NCBI GenBank assembly: GCA_017446155.1
Contig: JAFSRI010000001.1
Span: 24,255 to 88,254 of the forward strand
DNA from: Clostridia bacterium
GTDB taxonomy: Bacteria > Bacillota > Clostridia > Oscillospirales > CAG-272
Direction of reading: 5' to 3'
Length of the DNA stretch: 64,000 nucleotides
The position numbers and the translations under genes are program-made. The notes beneath the pieces were generated by a model, which worked only from the letters and a program-made list of their open reading frames with translations, did no database searches and was not told the DNA's origin. This document shows positions 15,913 through 24,845 of the stretch, piece after piece. Within the stretch, counting starts at the first letter, position 1, and every line of letters starts with the position of its first letter.

Positions 15913-17236
15913 TTTTTATCCTTTCGCCGTCCGTTTCACGACCCGGCTCGCACAGCGCGCAATCCCCGAGATATTCCCGCGGAACGCAACTGAAAATGCG
16001 CCCGGTCAAATCCTCTTCGCTTTTCACTTTCACTTCAAGCATATTCTGCGCGTGCCCGACGTAATATTCACCGCTTTTTTCTTCAAACAAGACGTCGAGC
16101 GACTTGCCGTTTTTTATATATTCCCCATATCGAGCTTCGGCGAGTTTTTCGGAAAGCGCGTCGAGCCTGTCAAATCGGTCGTTCTTAACTTGCGCTGATA
16201 TTTTCCCGCCCATTTTCGTCGCCTCTGTTCCGCGCCTATCGGAATAAGGAAAAATGTGTATATGATATAACCCAATGCTCTCGGCTAAACGCATCGTGCA
16301 TTCGAAATCGTCCTCTCCCTCGCCCGGAAAGCCTACAATTATATCGGCTGAAAATTCAGCGTCGGGATAAGCCGCGCGAATAAGCTCGACGCTCTTTAAC
16401 ACTCCCGCCGAATTGTATTTTCTCCTCATCGCCGCAAGAATCCTATCCGACCCGCTTTGAAGCGACAGGTGAAACGACGGCAAAAATGCAGGCACCGCCG
16501 CAATTTTTTCAACAAACTCCGCATTTATTACCGAAGGTTCCACCGACCCGATTCTTATCCGTTCCGCGCCGCTTTCTCCTACCGCGGCAATCGCGTCCGC
16601 AAGCGTATATTTGCCGCTGTCACGTCCGTATGAAGCGATCTCCGTTCCCGTTATTACAATCTCTCTCACGCCCCCCGCAACCATTTTTTTCGCCTCGCGC
16701 GTGATGTCCTCGGGCTCGCGCGACACAACGCCGCCGCGCGCCGTTCTTATTATGCAATACGCACACCTGTTGTCACAGCCGTCCTCGATTTTAATAAACG
16801 CACGCGTTTTCCCGGCTTGCGAGGCAAGCATGCTCTCTATCGGCATACTGTCGATGTCAGGCACTTTTATCTCTTTTTTTGTTTTTTTATTTATGGCTTT
16901 CAACGCATAGTCCGCCGCGTCCAGCTTATTTCTGTTCCCACAGACAAAATCCGCGCCGAGCTCGGCCGCCACTCTCGGTTCAAGCTGAGAAAAACATCCC
17001 GTCACGATGACCGTCGCCTCGGGATTGAGCTTCTTTCCGCGACGTATCATCTGCCGCGATTTTCTGTCGGCCTCGGCTGTTACCGAGCAGGTATTTATGA
17101 TGTAAACGTCGGCTTGTTCGGAAAAATCGCATATATTAAAGCCGAGCCCGACGAGCTTTTCCGCTATCGCGTTCGATTCATATTGATTTGTCCTGCATCC
17201 CAACGTATAAATGGCGGCACAAGGTTTTTTGTTCAT
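15899..17236 (-). CDS. mtaB: tRNA t6A37 methylthiotransferase
   Basis: A 445-residue radical SAM enzyme. The N-terminal UPF0004 domain carries three cluster cysteines (Cys14 in TLGCRTNQYE, Cys50 in NTCSVT, Cys81 in TGCFSQ). The radical SAM cluster is Cys154, Cys158, Cys161 (CDNRCAYC), and a C-terminal TRAM-like region follows. The CRTNQYE start distinguishes the MtaB subgroup from MiaB. It converts t6A to ms2t6A at position 37 of tRNA reading ANN codons. Confidence 0.95.
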   Translation of the reverse strand: MNKKPCAAIYTLGCRTNQYESNAIAEKLVGLGFNICDFSEQADVYIINTCSVTAEADRKSRQMIRRGKKLNPEATVIVTGCFSQLEPRVAAELGADFVCGNRNKLDAADYALKAINKKTKKEIKVPDIDSMPIESMLASQAGKTRAFIKIEDGCDNRCAYCIIRTARGGVVSREPEDITREAKKMVAGGVREIVITGTEIASYGRDSGKYTLADAIAAVGESGAERIRIGSVEPSVINAEFVEKIAAVPAFLPSFHLSLQSGSDRILAAMRRKYNSAGVLKSVELIRAAYPDAEFSADIIVGFPGEGEDDFECTMRLAESIGLYHIHIFPYSDRRGTEATKMGGKISAQVKNDRFDRLDALSEKLAEARYGEYIKNGKSLDVLFEEKSGEYYVGHAQNMLEVKVKSEEDLTGRIFSCVPREYLGDCALCEPGRETDGERIKNERA

Positions 17237-17316
17237 AGTTTTCTCCGATTTTTCCCGCGTGAACGATTACTTTGTTAAAAAATTATCTCTCGCAAAAACG
17301 TATATATTTTTCTCCG

Positions 17317-17344
17317 AAAAAAGGAGATGAATTTCTTCATCTCC
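17317..17344 (-). terminator. Intrinsic terminator of the D,D-carboxypeptidase gene
   Basis: A perfect 9-bp stem GGAGATGAA (17323-17331) with TTCATCTCC (17336-17344), followed on the minus strand by T6 (17317-17322). Confidence 0.9.
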
Positions 17345-17372
17345 ATTATATCATATTTTTCGGGAAAATCAA

Positions 17373-18575
17373 TCATTTTCGCTCGCACAGCAAAAACCAA
17401 GCGCCCAACTTTAAAAACATATCCCAAAACCCGATTCTGTCAACCGCTTCGTCGGCAAGAATATCCGACGTGCCCACTGTTTTACCGTCGAGGGTATACG
17501 TCACCGTGCCTATTTTCTCCCCCTTTGCGACAGGGGCGGAAAGTCTTGCGGGAACGTCCTCTATTTTCTCGATTTTCGCCGCGTCCCCTTTTCCTACGAC
17601 GATTGAAAACTTCTCTGACACACCCTTCACCGAATTGTTCACGCCGCCCGCAACGTATATGTCGTTATATTCCGTCGGTTCCTGTTCATACACGGCATAA
17701 TTTGCAAAGCCGAAATCAAACAGTGATTTCGCCGCCTCGTTTCTTATATCTCTCGTCGGCGCCGCCATAATTACAGCAATCAGCGTCATGCCGTTTCTCT
17801 CGGCGGTGGCGGCAATGCAAAACTTCGCCTTTGCAGTAGAGCCGGTTTTAAGTCCCGTCGCACCGTTGTAAAACCGAATGAGCCTGTTCGTATTCGTCAG
17901 CCCGAACGCACCGCCGCGTATTGTGTCCATCCAAATCGTCGAGTAATTATATACTATCGGATGCTTTATCACCTCGGCTGAAATTATCGCTATGTCGCGC
18001 GCGCTCATTGTGTGGTCGGTCACGGCGTCGTCAAGACCGGTCGGGTTTTCAAAATGCGCCTTACAGCCAAGCTCTGCCGCACGCTCATTCATTTTTGCCA
18101 CAAACGCCGCCTCGCTTCCGTAAACGAATTCCGCCAGCGCTACCGCCGCGTCGTTTGCCGAAGCCACAATCATGCATTTCAGCATCTCGTCCACACTCAT
18201 ACTTTCCCCGGGCTCCAAAAACACCTGCGAACCTCCCATGGACGCGGCGTTTTCGCTCACCGATACCGTATCGTCGAGTTTTATCTTCCCCTCGTCGAGC
18301 GCTTCCAACACAAGCAACATCGTCATCGTTTTTGTAACCGACGCCGGCGGCAACTGCTCGTCTGCGTTTTGTTCATATAAAATTTTCCCGCTTGACGCTT
18401 CCATAAGCAACGCGCTTTTCGCGTCTACCTCCTTGCCATATTCCACCGCCGCCACAACGTTGTCGCCCTCATCTGCCGTTGTCGCAACGTCAGCGCCGCC
18501 GCCTGCGAAAACCGTCATTAAAGACGCTATCAAAAAAAATACCGTGATAAACCCCGCCGTTAAACGTTTTTTCAT
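17373..18575 (-). CDS. D-alanyl-D-alanine carboxypeptidase, probably spore-type (DacB/DacF)
   Basis: A 400-residue secreted penicillin-binding protein. A signal peptide covers about residues 1-24. The S11 motifs are complete: SVTK (Ser79-Lys82), SAN (Ser139-Asn141) and KTG (Lys243-Gly245). A C-terminal beta domain (about residues 295-375) follows, and the end is WDMFLKLGAWFLL, an amphipathic membrane anchor typical of the class. It trims D-Ala from peptidoglycan stem peptides. Start at 18575 has a GGAGG site. Its promoter closely matches sigma-E, which in Bacillus controls dacB, the spore cortex enzyme; dacF is the other option. Confidence 0.93.
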   Translation of the reverse strand: MKKRLTAGFITVFFLIASLMTVFAGGGADVATTADEGDNVVAAVEYGKEVDAKSALLMEASSGKILYEQNADEQLPPASVTKTMTMLLVLEALDEGKIKLDDTVSVSENAASMGGSQVFLEPGESMSVDEMLKCMIVASANDAAVALAEFVYGSEAAFVAKMNERAAELGCKAHFENPTGLDDAVTDHTMSARDIAIISAEVIKHPIVYNYSTIWMDTIRGGAFGLTNTNRLIRFYNGATGLKTGSTAKAKFCIAATAERNGMTLIAVIMAAPTRDIRNEAAKSLFDFGFANYAVYEQEPTEYNDIYVAGGVNNSVKGVSEKFSIVVGKGDAAKIEKIEDVPARLSAPVAKGEKIGTVTYTLDGKTVGTSDILADEAVDRIGFWDMFLKLGAWFLLCERK

Positions 18576-18607
18576 TTTTGTTTTCCTCCGAAAAACTTTT
18601 TTATTAA

Positions 18608-18636
18608 ATAATATGACGGCTCGTCTTGCAATATTC
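18608..18636 (-). promoter_or_regulatory. Sigma-E-like promoter of the D,D-carboxypeptidase gene
   Basis: On the minus strand GAATATT (18630-18636), then 14 bases, then CATATTAT (18608-18615). This fits the Bacillus sigma-E pattern (KMATATT, N14, CATAnnAT) almost exactly. It is divergent from the nadE promoter, whose -35 lies only 4 bases away. Confidence 0.6.
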
Positions 18637-18639
18637 CGA

Positions 18640-18668
18640 TTGACAGCCGCGTTTTCGCGCTTTATAAT
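18640..18668 (+). promoter_or_regulatory. Consensus promoter of nadE
   Basis: TTGACA (18640-18645), 17 bases, TATAAT (18663-18668): both hexamers perfect. Confidence 0.85.
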
Positions 18669-18701
18669 ATATCTGTAAAGGTGATTTTCACGGAGGGAAA
18701 A

Positions 18702-19448
18702 ATGTATAGTTTTGACGTAAAGCAAAACGCTGAGGCGTGTATAAAATGGATAAACGACTGGTTTGATAAAAACGGCGCGGGTTGTCGCGCGGTCGTCGGA
18801 ATATCCGGCGGAAAAGACAGTTCGCTTGTCGCGGCGCTTTGTGCTCGCGCGCTTGGCAAAGGCCGTGTGCTCGGCGTGCTTATGCCTCAGGGCGAACAGG
18901 CTGACATAAATTTTTCGAACGAGATATGTGAATTTCTCGGTATTGAATGCGTCACCGTAAACATAGAAAACACGGTAAAGGCGGCGGAGAACGAAATAAG
19001 AAAATCTGTTTCACTGACCCCGCAGGCGACGCAAAACCTTCCGCCGCGAATACGCATGGCGACACTTTACGCCGTTTCGCAAAGTGTGAACGGCCGAGTG
19101 GCAAACACCTGCAATCTTTCGGAAGATTGGGTTGGATATTCAACCCGTTACGGCGACAGTGCGGGAGATTTTTCCCCAATTTCGCATTTCACCGTGACGG
19201 AAGTAAAACAGATAGGCGCATATCTCGGCATTCCCGAACGGTTTATGGCAAAGCCACCCGCCGACGGGCTTTGCGGAAAAACGGATGAGGAAAACCTCGG
19301 TTTTACTTATGCCGAGCTTGATAAATATATTAGGGAAGGTATAGAACCTTCGCCCGATAAAAAAGAGAGGATCGATCGCCGTCACGCGCAAAACCTCTTT
19401 AAATTGCAACTTATGCCGTCGTTCGATCCCGACATCGAAACAATATAA
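18702..19448 (+). CDS. nadE: NAD+ synthase
   Basis: A 248-residue protein with the ATP-pyrophosphatase loop GISGGKDSS (residues 35-43). TCNLSEDWVGYSTRYGDSAGDFSPI contacts NaAD in this family. It lacks the N-terminal glutaminase domain, so it is the ammonia-dependent form that amidates NaAD to NAD. Start at 18702 has GGAGGG directly upstream; a longer reading to 18681 lacks a site. Monocistronic, with a near-perfect promoter. Confidence 0.95.
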   Translation: MYSFDVKQNAEACIKWINDWFDKNGAGCRAVVGISGGKDSSLVAALCARALGKGRVLGVLMPQGEQADINFSNEICEFLGIECVTVNIENTVKAAENEIRKSVSLTPQATQNLPPRIRMATLYAVSQSVNGRVANTCNLSEDWVGYSTRYGDSAGDFSPISHFTVTEVKQIGAYLGIPERFMAKPPADGLCGKTDEENLGFTYAELDKYIREGIEPSPDKKERIDRRHAQNLFKLQLMPSFDPDIETI

Positions 19449-19497
19449 AAATATCCCCATAGACATGTCATCATTTATTCATGCGCTATGGGGATAT
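19446..19497 (-). terminator. Terminator between convergent nadE and malic enzyme
   Basis: A perfect 12-bp stem (19451-19462 with 19486-19497) around a 23-nt loop. The longer T-run is on the minus strand, so it mainly serves the malic enzyme gene and may act both ways. Confidence 0.75.
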
Positions 19498-19529
19498 TAT
19501 CGTTCTGATATGAAATAAAAATTACATTA

Positions 19530-20708
19530 TTATTTCCTTGCCACTCCGCATTTTCTTGCGGCTTCTTCAACGGCTTTCGCAACCGTGCCTACCACTCTTT
19601 GATCGAACACGTCGGGGAGCACAGCCTCTTTTGTAAGCGGAGCGGGAGCAAGCGACGCCAGCGCGTATGCGGCGGCGAGTTTCATTTCTTCTGTGATGTC
19701 GCTCGCGCGGCAGTCGAGCGTCCCGCGGAAAACACCGGGGAAAGCGAGGAGGTTGTTTATTTGGTTCTTAAAGTCGCTTCTGCCTGAGCCCACGACAGCT
19801 GCGCCGGCCTCTTCCGCCTCGGAGGGGAGTATCTCGGGGGTGGGGTTTGCCATGGCAAAGACAATCGCGTCCTTCGCCATCGTTTTCACCATTTCTTTTG
19901 TGAGTATTTTAGGCGCCGAAACACCGAGGAACAGATCCGCTCCCTTGATAACGTCGCCGAGCGAACCCGAAAGGTTCTCGGGGTTCGATGTCTGCGCGAG
20001 TTTTGCCTGAGCGGAATTGAGGTCGGTTCTGTCGCGGCTGATAGCCCCTCGGCTGTTGACGTAAATAATGTTTGTTGCCCCCGCAAGCGTGAGGAGATTT
20101 CCGATAGCCGTGCCGGCAGCGCCCGCGCCGCTTATGACGATCTTTATCTTCGATATTTCTTTGTTTACGAGTTTAAGTGAGTTTGTTACAGCCGCAAGCG
20201 CAACGATCGCCGTGCCGTGCTGGTCGTCGTGGAATATCGGAATGTGACACGTTTCTTTCAGCTTCTGTTCAATTTCAAAACAACGGGGTGCGGAGATGTC
20301 TTCTAGATTTATCCCGCCGAAACTGTCCTGAATGAGCTGTACCGTGCGGATTATCTCATCCGGGTCGCGCGAATCTATGCATATCGGTATTGCGTCTATC
20401 CCGGCAAAGCGCGAGAACAAAAGGCATTTGCCCTCCATAACGGGCATACCGGCAACCGCCCCTATATCGCCGAGCCCGAGCACCGCCGAACCGTCGGTAA
20501 CCACGGCTATTGTGTTCCACCTGCGTGTGTAGTCGTAGGAAAGGTCGTGGTTTTTTTGAATTTCAAGGCACGGCTGCGCTACGCCCGGCGTATATGCCAG
20601 GGAAAGGTCTTCTCTGCTATCGACGGGTATCGCCGGAACGACGTGGATCTTGCCCTTCCATTCGCCGTGTTTTTCAAGTGATCTTTCAGCTATTGTTTTT
20701 TCTGCCAT
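19530..20708 (-). CDS. NAD(P)-dependent malic enzyme
   Basis: A 392-residue protein of the short bacterial class. Motifs: [20 protein letters not shown], the metal/catalytic region [12 protein letters not shown] and [14 protein letters not shown], and a Rossmann loop [16 protein letters not shown]. It oxidatively decarboxylates malate to pyruvate. Start at 20708 (ATG) with AGAGG 8 bases upstream is preferred over an in-frame GTG at 20717 that overlaps that site. NAD versus NADP use cannot be read safely. Probably monocistronic. Confidence 0.95.
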   Translation of the reverse strand: MAEKTIAERSLEKHGEWKGKIHVVPAIPVDSREDLSLAYTPGVAQPCLEIQKNHDLSYDYTRRWNTIAVVTDGSAVLGLGDIGAVAGMPVMEGKCLLFSRFAGIDAIPICIDSRDPDEIIRTVQLIQDSFGGINLEDISAPRCFEIEQKLKETCHIPIFHDDQHGTAIVALAAVTNSLKLVNKEISKIKIVISGAGAAGTAIGNLLTLAGATNIIYVNSRGAISRDRTDLNSAQAKLAQTSNPENLSGSLGDVIKGADLFLGVSAPKILTKEMVKTMAKDAIVFAMANPTPEILPSEAEEAGAAVVGSGRSDFKNQINNLLAFPGVFRGTLDCRASDITEEMKLAAAYALASLAPAPLTKEAVLPDVFDQRVVGTVAKAVEEAARKCGVARK

Positions 20709-21057
20709 GTTTTTCACCTCTGTGTTTTTTATTCAACTGATTTTATCACAGTTTTATCTAAAACGCAAGGGTTATTGTTCATTATTTTAACGTTTGTGGT
20801 CCGCATCTGTTTTTGACTTTTAAAAACGTCTTTTTAAAATTTTACGTCAGTTGCGTTATCGGAGGTGCGATTTTTCTGACATCTGCGATTTTTTCGGTAT
20901 TAAAAAATGCATAAAGATAAAAAGTCATGCTCCGGCAACATTTGTCATTTAAGACGCGGTCAAGTCTGAAAATCGGTGTGAAATAGAAAACGTCGGGCAA
21001 AGCACGGCTTTTGATATATAAAGCCGAGAGCGGATGAAAAATGTTTTTGTCAAACAA
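20709..21057. other. Gene-free stretch between divergent malic enzyme and nusB
   Basis: About 350 bases with no supportable gene. A 7-bp inverted repeat CGGCTTT/AAAGCCG lies at about 21005-21027 without a T-run. The leftward part presumably carries the malic enzyme promoter (a TTGCGT near 20770 with AT-rich sequence downstream). Confidence 0.4.
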
Positions 21058-21086
21058 TTGACAATCGCGCGGGGATAGGTTATAAT
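21058..21086 (+). promoter_or_regulatory. Consensus promoter of the nusB operon
   Basis: TTGACA (21058-21063), 17 bases, TATAAT (21081-21086): both hexamers perfect. Transcription would start about 30 bases before the nusB ATG. Confidence 0.85.
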
Positions 21087-21123
21087 TTAAGATGAAAAAC
21101 AAGAGTTTGAAAGGTAAACGACT

Positions 21124-21528
21124 ATGGCATTATCAAGACGCGACGCGAGAGAGTGTGCGTTGAAAGTTCTTTACGGATATGAATTTTCAAAATGCAATGA
21201 CGCAGACGATTTTTTCGATTTCACCTGTGCCGAGGGAGAAATAATATCCGACGAATTTTCAAAAAAGCTGTTTCTCACCACAGTCGCAAACGTTGAAGAA
21301 ATTGACGAGACGATAGAAAAATATCTTAAAGGTTGGAAAAAGAACAGAATATCGAAAATAACGCTTTCCGTTCTTCGTATGTGCGTGTGTGAGATGAAGT
21401 ATTTTGATGACATCCCCGCGGCAGTATCAATGAACGAGGCGGTTGAACTTGCAAAAAAATTTGACGATGACGACGCGCCGAAATTTGTCAACGGTATTGC
21501 CAACTCTGTGTCAAAGGAACTGAAATGA
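21124..21528 (+). CDS. nusB: Transcription antitermination factor NusB
   Basis: A 134-residue all-helical protein. The opening SRRDARECALKVLYGYEFS, then WKKNRISKITLSVLRMCVCEM and FVNGIANSVSKEL at the end match NusB. It acts with NusE in rRNA antitermination. It overlaps the next gene by ATGA (21525-21528) and opens a rightward operon with DNA repair and isoprenoid genes, a common Clostridia arrangement. Confidence 0.95.
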   Translation: MALSRRDARECALKVLYGYEFSKCNDADDFFDFTCAEGEIISDEFSKKLFLTTVANVEEIDETIEKYLKGWKKNRISKITLSVLRMCVCEMKYFDDIPAAVSMNEAVELAKKFDDDDAPKFVNGIANSVSKELK

Positions 21529-22463
21529 AAATACTCGGAATCGACACAAGCAATTACACAACGTCGCTTGCGGTCGTAAGCGACGGCGGATATATAAACG
21601 AACGGCGGATACTCGATGTCGCCGTAGGCGAGCGCGGGTTGCGTCAAAGCAACGCGCTCTTTTTGCACACGAAAAATCTTCCTGAACTTTTTGAAAAATT
21701 AGGTGACATAGACAAAACAGACGCCATAGCTGTGAGCGACAAGCCGCGCGACGAGGACGGCTCATATATGCCGTGTTTTCTTGCAGGAGTAGCGGCGGCG
21801 AGCGCCGCGGCAAAAGCGGCCGGCGCGCCGATATATCGTTTTTCTCATCAGGCGGGGCATATAATGGCGGCGGCAATGACGTCGGATGAGCCGTCGATAA
21901 TAGAAAAACCGCTGCTCTGCTTTCATGTTTCAGGCGGCACGACCGAGCTTGTGTATGCCATCCCCGACGACGACCGCGGTTTTGCGGTAAAAGTCATAGG
22001 CGGAACGCTTGACATAAGCGCGGGGCAACTCATCGACCGAACGGGCGTATTGATAGGACTTAAATTCCCATGCGGAAACGAACTTGAAAAACTGGCGCAA
22101 GGCGGCAAATCGACAAAAGTGAAAATATCAAAAAAAGGTGCGTTCTGCAACTATTCGGGTGCTGAAAACATTGTGCAAAAAATGCTGGCGCAAGGTTTTT
22201 CGCAAAGCGACGTCGCACGGTTTGCGCTCGATTACTGCGCCGAGGCAATAATTGCTTCGGTCAGAAGTGCAAGAGAGGAGTTTTCCGACGTTCCGGTATT
22301 GTTCGCCGGTGGGGTGATGAGAAACAAAATAATAAGGGCAAAAATATTATGCGAAATAAAAAATGCATATTTTGGCTCGGTGGAACTTTCATCCGACAAC
22401 GCGGTTGGGGTTGCGTGGCTCGGCATGAAAAAGCACGAAAGGATAAAAAATGGAGCAAACTGA
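21525..22463 (+). CDS. Kae1/TsaD-like protein (M22 family paralogue)
   Basis: A 312-residue ASKHA-fold protein. GIDTSNYTTSLAVV starts the domain; the metal-type motif HQAGH is at about residues 107-111; HVSGGTTELVY gives the phosphate loop; GGVMRN and SSDNAVGVAWLG close it. True TsaD (tRNA t6A synthesis) is usually longer and carries HMEGH/HxAGH plus FTGGVSAN. This paralogue occurs in nusB-xseA operons of Clostridia and its function is not established to my knowledge. Coupled to nusB (ATGA) and overlapping xseA. Confidence 0.85.
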   Translation: MKILGIDTSNYTTSLAVVSDGGYINERRILDVAVGERGLRQSNALFLHTKNLPELFEKLGDIDKTDAIAVSDKPRDEDGSYMPCFLAGVAAASAAAKAAGAPIYRFSHQAGHIMAAAMTSDEPSIIEKPLLCFHVSGGTTELVYAIPDDDRGFAVKVIGGTLDISAGQLIDRTGVLIGLKFPCGNELEKLAQGGKSTKVKISKKGAFCNYSGAENIVQKMLAQGFSQSDVARFALDYCAEAIIASVRSAREEFSDVPVLFAGGVMRNKIIRAKILCEIKNAYFGSVELSSDNAVGVAWLGMKKHERIKNGAN

Positions 22464-23700
22464 ACGCGAAGTGATTTCTGTCACAGAGCTTAACTTGTAT
22501 ATAAAAGATAAGATAGAGAGCGACTTTTTGCTTCGCGGTATTTTGGTGCGCGGTGAAATATCAAACTTTAAAAGATATTCAAGCGGACATTGTTATTTTA
22601 CGCTCAAAGACGAGGCCTGCGCCGTGCGCGCCGTGATGTTCAAATTCGACGCGTTGAGTCTTAACTTTCAGCCGACGGACGGCATGAAAGTGATAGCACT
22701 CGGACGAGCGGGAGTTTATGAGCGCGACGGACAATACCAGCTCTACGTTTCGCAGATGCGACAAGACGGGCTCGGCTCGCTTTATGAGGCATATGAAAAC
22801 CTGAAAGCAAAACTAAACGCCGAGGGCTTATTTGACGAAAACAAAAAACGCCCGATACCCGAATTTCCGAATAGAATCGGCGTTATAACTTCGCCCACGG
22901 GCGCGGCTGTGCGAGACATAATAAACATCACCGGCAGGCGCTATCCAAGCGCTGAGGTAGTCGTTTATCCGGCAATTGTGCAAGGATCGGAGTCCGTTCC
23001 GACACTGCTCGCCGGTTTAAATTATTTCGGATATACAAAGTTAACAGACGTAATTATCATCGGCCGCGGCGGCGGGTCGATTGAGGACCTCTGGTCCTTC
23101 AACGACGAGCGCGTGGTACGCGCTGTGGCGGCGTCGCCCGTGCCTGTGATATCGGCGGTGGGCCATGAAACCGACTTCACCCTCTGCGACTTTGCGGCAG
23201 ATCTTCGCGCCCCGACGCCGTCCGCCGCCGCGGAATGTGCAACACCGGACCGCGAGCAGCTGACGGAACGGATAGCACAAACAAAATCGCGCCTGACGGT
23301 ATTGACAGAAAAAGAAATTTCAGCACGGAAAGATAAACTTAAAAGGCTTTCTTCGTCAAGAGTCCTTACCGACCCGCAAAATTTTATTCTGGACAGAAAA
23401 GTCGCGCTCGATATAATAACCGAAAAATTGACCGATAAATTAAAAATACAAATTCAAAATAAAAAAACGGAGCTGAAAGAGCATACGGCTACGCTTAACG
23501 CGTTAAATCCGCTTTCCGTCCTCTCGCGCGGATATTCCGCCGCGTTTGATGAAAACGGAAATGTGATAAAAAGTATAAACCAAATTAAAAACGGCGAAAA
23601 AATTTCGACGAAAGTATCGGACGGAACAATAATTTCAACGGTCATGTCAACTGAAATGAATGAGGTAAAAAAGCATGGAAAAGAAAAAAATGAGTTTTGA
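22450..23700 (+). CDS. xseA: Exodeoxyribonuclease VII large subunit
   Basis: A 416-residue protein. The N-terminal OB fold (about residues 8-105, LRGILVRGEISNFKRYSSGHCYFTLKD) is followed by the catalytic domain with VITSPTGAAVRDI, GRGGGSIEDLWSFNDE and AVGHETDFTLCDFAADLRAPTPSAAAE. A coiled coil and a short C-terminal repeat follow. With XseB it degrades single-stranded DNA. It overlaps both neighbours, showing translational coupling. Confidence 0.97.
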   Translation: MEQTEREVISVTELNLYIKDKIESDFLLRGILVRGEISNFKRYSSGHCYFTLKDEACAVRAVMFKFDALSLNFQPTDGMKVIALGRAGVYERDGQYQLYVSQMRQDGLGSLYEAYENLKAKLNAEGLFDENKKRPIPEFPNRIGVITSPTGAAVRDIINITGRRYPSAEVVVYPAIVQGSESVPTLLAGLNYFGYTKLTDVIIIGRGGGSIEDLWSFNDERVVRAVAASPVPVISAVGHETDFTLCDFAADLRAPTPSAAAECATPDREQLTERIAQTKSRLTVLTEKEISARKDKLKRLSSSRVLTDPQNFILDRKVALDIITEKLTDKLKIQIQNKKTELKEHTATLNALNPLSVLSRGYSAAFDENGNVIKSINQIKNGEKISTKVSDGTIISTVMSTEMNEVKKHGKEKNEF

Positions 23701-23905
23701 AGAAGCACTCGCCAGACTTGACGAAATCGTCGGATCAATGGAAAACGGCAAAGCGGAACTTGATGAGCTTCTTTCGCTGTTTGAGGAAGGCGTTTCGCTT
23801 GTAAAACTGTGCAACAGCAAACTAAATTCCGCCGAAAGAAAAATCAAACTCGTAAAAGCTAACGGCGACGAAGTACCGTTTGAAAACACGGCGGAGGAAA
23901 TTTAA
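23675..23905 (+). CDS. xseB: Exodeoxyribonuclease VII small subunit
   Basis: A 76-residue helical protein with the family signature SFEEALARLDEIVGSME and LDELLSLFEEGVSLVKLC. It forms the helical partner of XseA. It starts inside the end of xseA and its stop overlaps the ispA start by one base. Confidence 0.95.
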   Translation: MEKKKMSFEEALARLDEIVGSMENGKAELDELLSLFEEGVSLVKLCNSKLNSAERKIKLVKANGDEVPFENTAEEI

Positions 23906-24792
23906 TGGATATTTCCTCTCTTATGAAAGAAAATGCGGCGGCGCTTATGCCGGCGCTTGAAGAAAACTTAAAAACGCCTGATGAATCGCTTGAAACGCTT
24001 TATTCCGCCATGCGATACAGCGCGCTGTCCGGCGGTAAGCGCATCCGCCCTTATCTTGTCAACCGTTTTTGCCGGCTTTTCGGCGGAGATGAAAAAGCTG
24101 CGATACCGTTTGAATGTGCAATAGAATACGTTCACGCTTCGTCGCTTATTCACGACGATATGCCGTGTATGGACAACGACGACCTTCGACGCGGCAAACC
24201 TACAAACCACGTGGTTTACGGCGAGGATATTGCACTGCTTGCAGGCGACGCGCTTATCACCCGCGGATATGAAATAGCGGCAACAAATCCTTTTGTTTCA
24301 CCCGAGATCGCACTTCACGCGACGAAACTGATACTCGGAAATGCAGGCGGAGAAGGAATGATGGGCGGTCAGCAGATAGACTTGTTGGCGGAAAGAGAAA
24401 AACCGTCGTATGAATTGTTGCTTAAAATGCACGAAAAAAAGACGGGGGCGCTTATACGCACCGCCGCCTTGCTCGGTTGTGCCGCGGCGGGGATAATCGA
24501 TGAAACCGACGAGCGTTATAAAGCCGCTGACGAATATGCGCGCGGAATAGGTTTAGCGTTTCAGATCATCGACGACATACTCGACGTGGAAGGTGACGCC
24601 GCGATACTCGGCAAAGCCGTTCATGCCGACGCAAAGGAAGGCAAAACGACGTTCATTTCGTTTATGACGCCCGCCAAAGCCCGAGAATATGCAAGGCAAG
24701 TGACCGAAAACGCCGCTGACGCCATACGCAAATATCCCGCCTCGGACGAGCTCGTCGAATTTGCATACTTTTTACTTAAACGCAATAAATAA
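23905..24792 (+). CDS. ispA: Polyprenyl synthetase (farnesyl diphosphate synthase type)
   Basis: A 295-residue protein. The first aspartate-rich motif is DDMPCMD (Asp84, Asp85, Asp90), the second IIDDILDVEGD; GGKRIRP and the KAVHADAKEGKTTF basic stretch are present. It condenses IPP with allylic diphosphates for undecaprenyl and quinone precursors. Product length (C15 versus C20) cannot be settled. It lies last in the nusB-xse operon, as in many Firmicutes, where dxs often follows; here yunB follows instead. Confidence 0.93.
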   Translation: MDISSLMKENAAALMPALEENLKTPDESLETLYSAMRYSALSGGKRIRPYLVNRFCRLFGGDEKAAIPFECAIEYVHASSLIHDDMPCMDNDDLRRGKPTNHVVYGEDIALLAGDALITRGYEIAATNPFVSPEIALHATKLILGNAGGEGMMGGQQIDLLAEREKPSYELLLKMHEKKTGALIRTAALLGCAAAGIIDETDERYKAADEYARGIGLAFQIIDDILDVEGDAAILGKAVHADAKEGKTTFISFMTPAKAREYARQVTENAADAIRKYPASDELVEFAYFLLKRNK

Positions 24793-24820
24793 CACAAAAA
24801 TCCACCGTTTTGCATATAAT
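24792..24820 (+). promoter_or_regulatory. Sigma-E-like promoter of yunB
   Basis: CATATAAT (24813-24820) with ACACAAA (24792-24798) exactly 14 bases upstream. The -10 and spacer are the same as at spoIVA (40700-40728), and the -35 shares 5 of 7 bases with it. An imperfect inverted repeat (about 24800-24838, AAATCC...GGATTT) overlaps and may end the ispA operon. Confidence 0.45.
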
Positions 24821-24845
24821 TTCAGCAAGACGGGGGATTTTTTAT

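Noticed and set aside
20842..21102. Minus-strand frame in the malic enzyme-nusB gap
   Set aside because: Composition and lack of start signal do not support a gene, and it overlaps the perfect nusB promoter.
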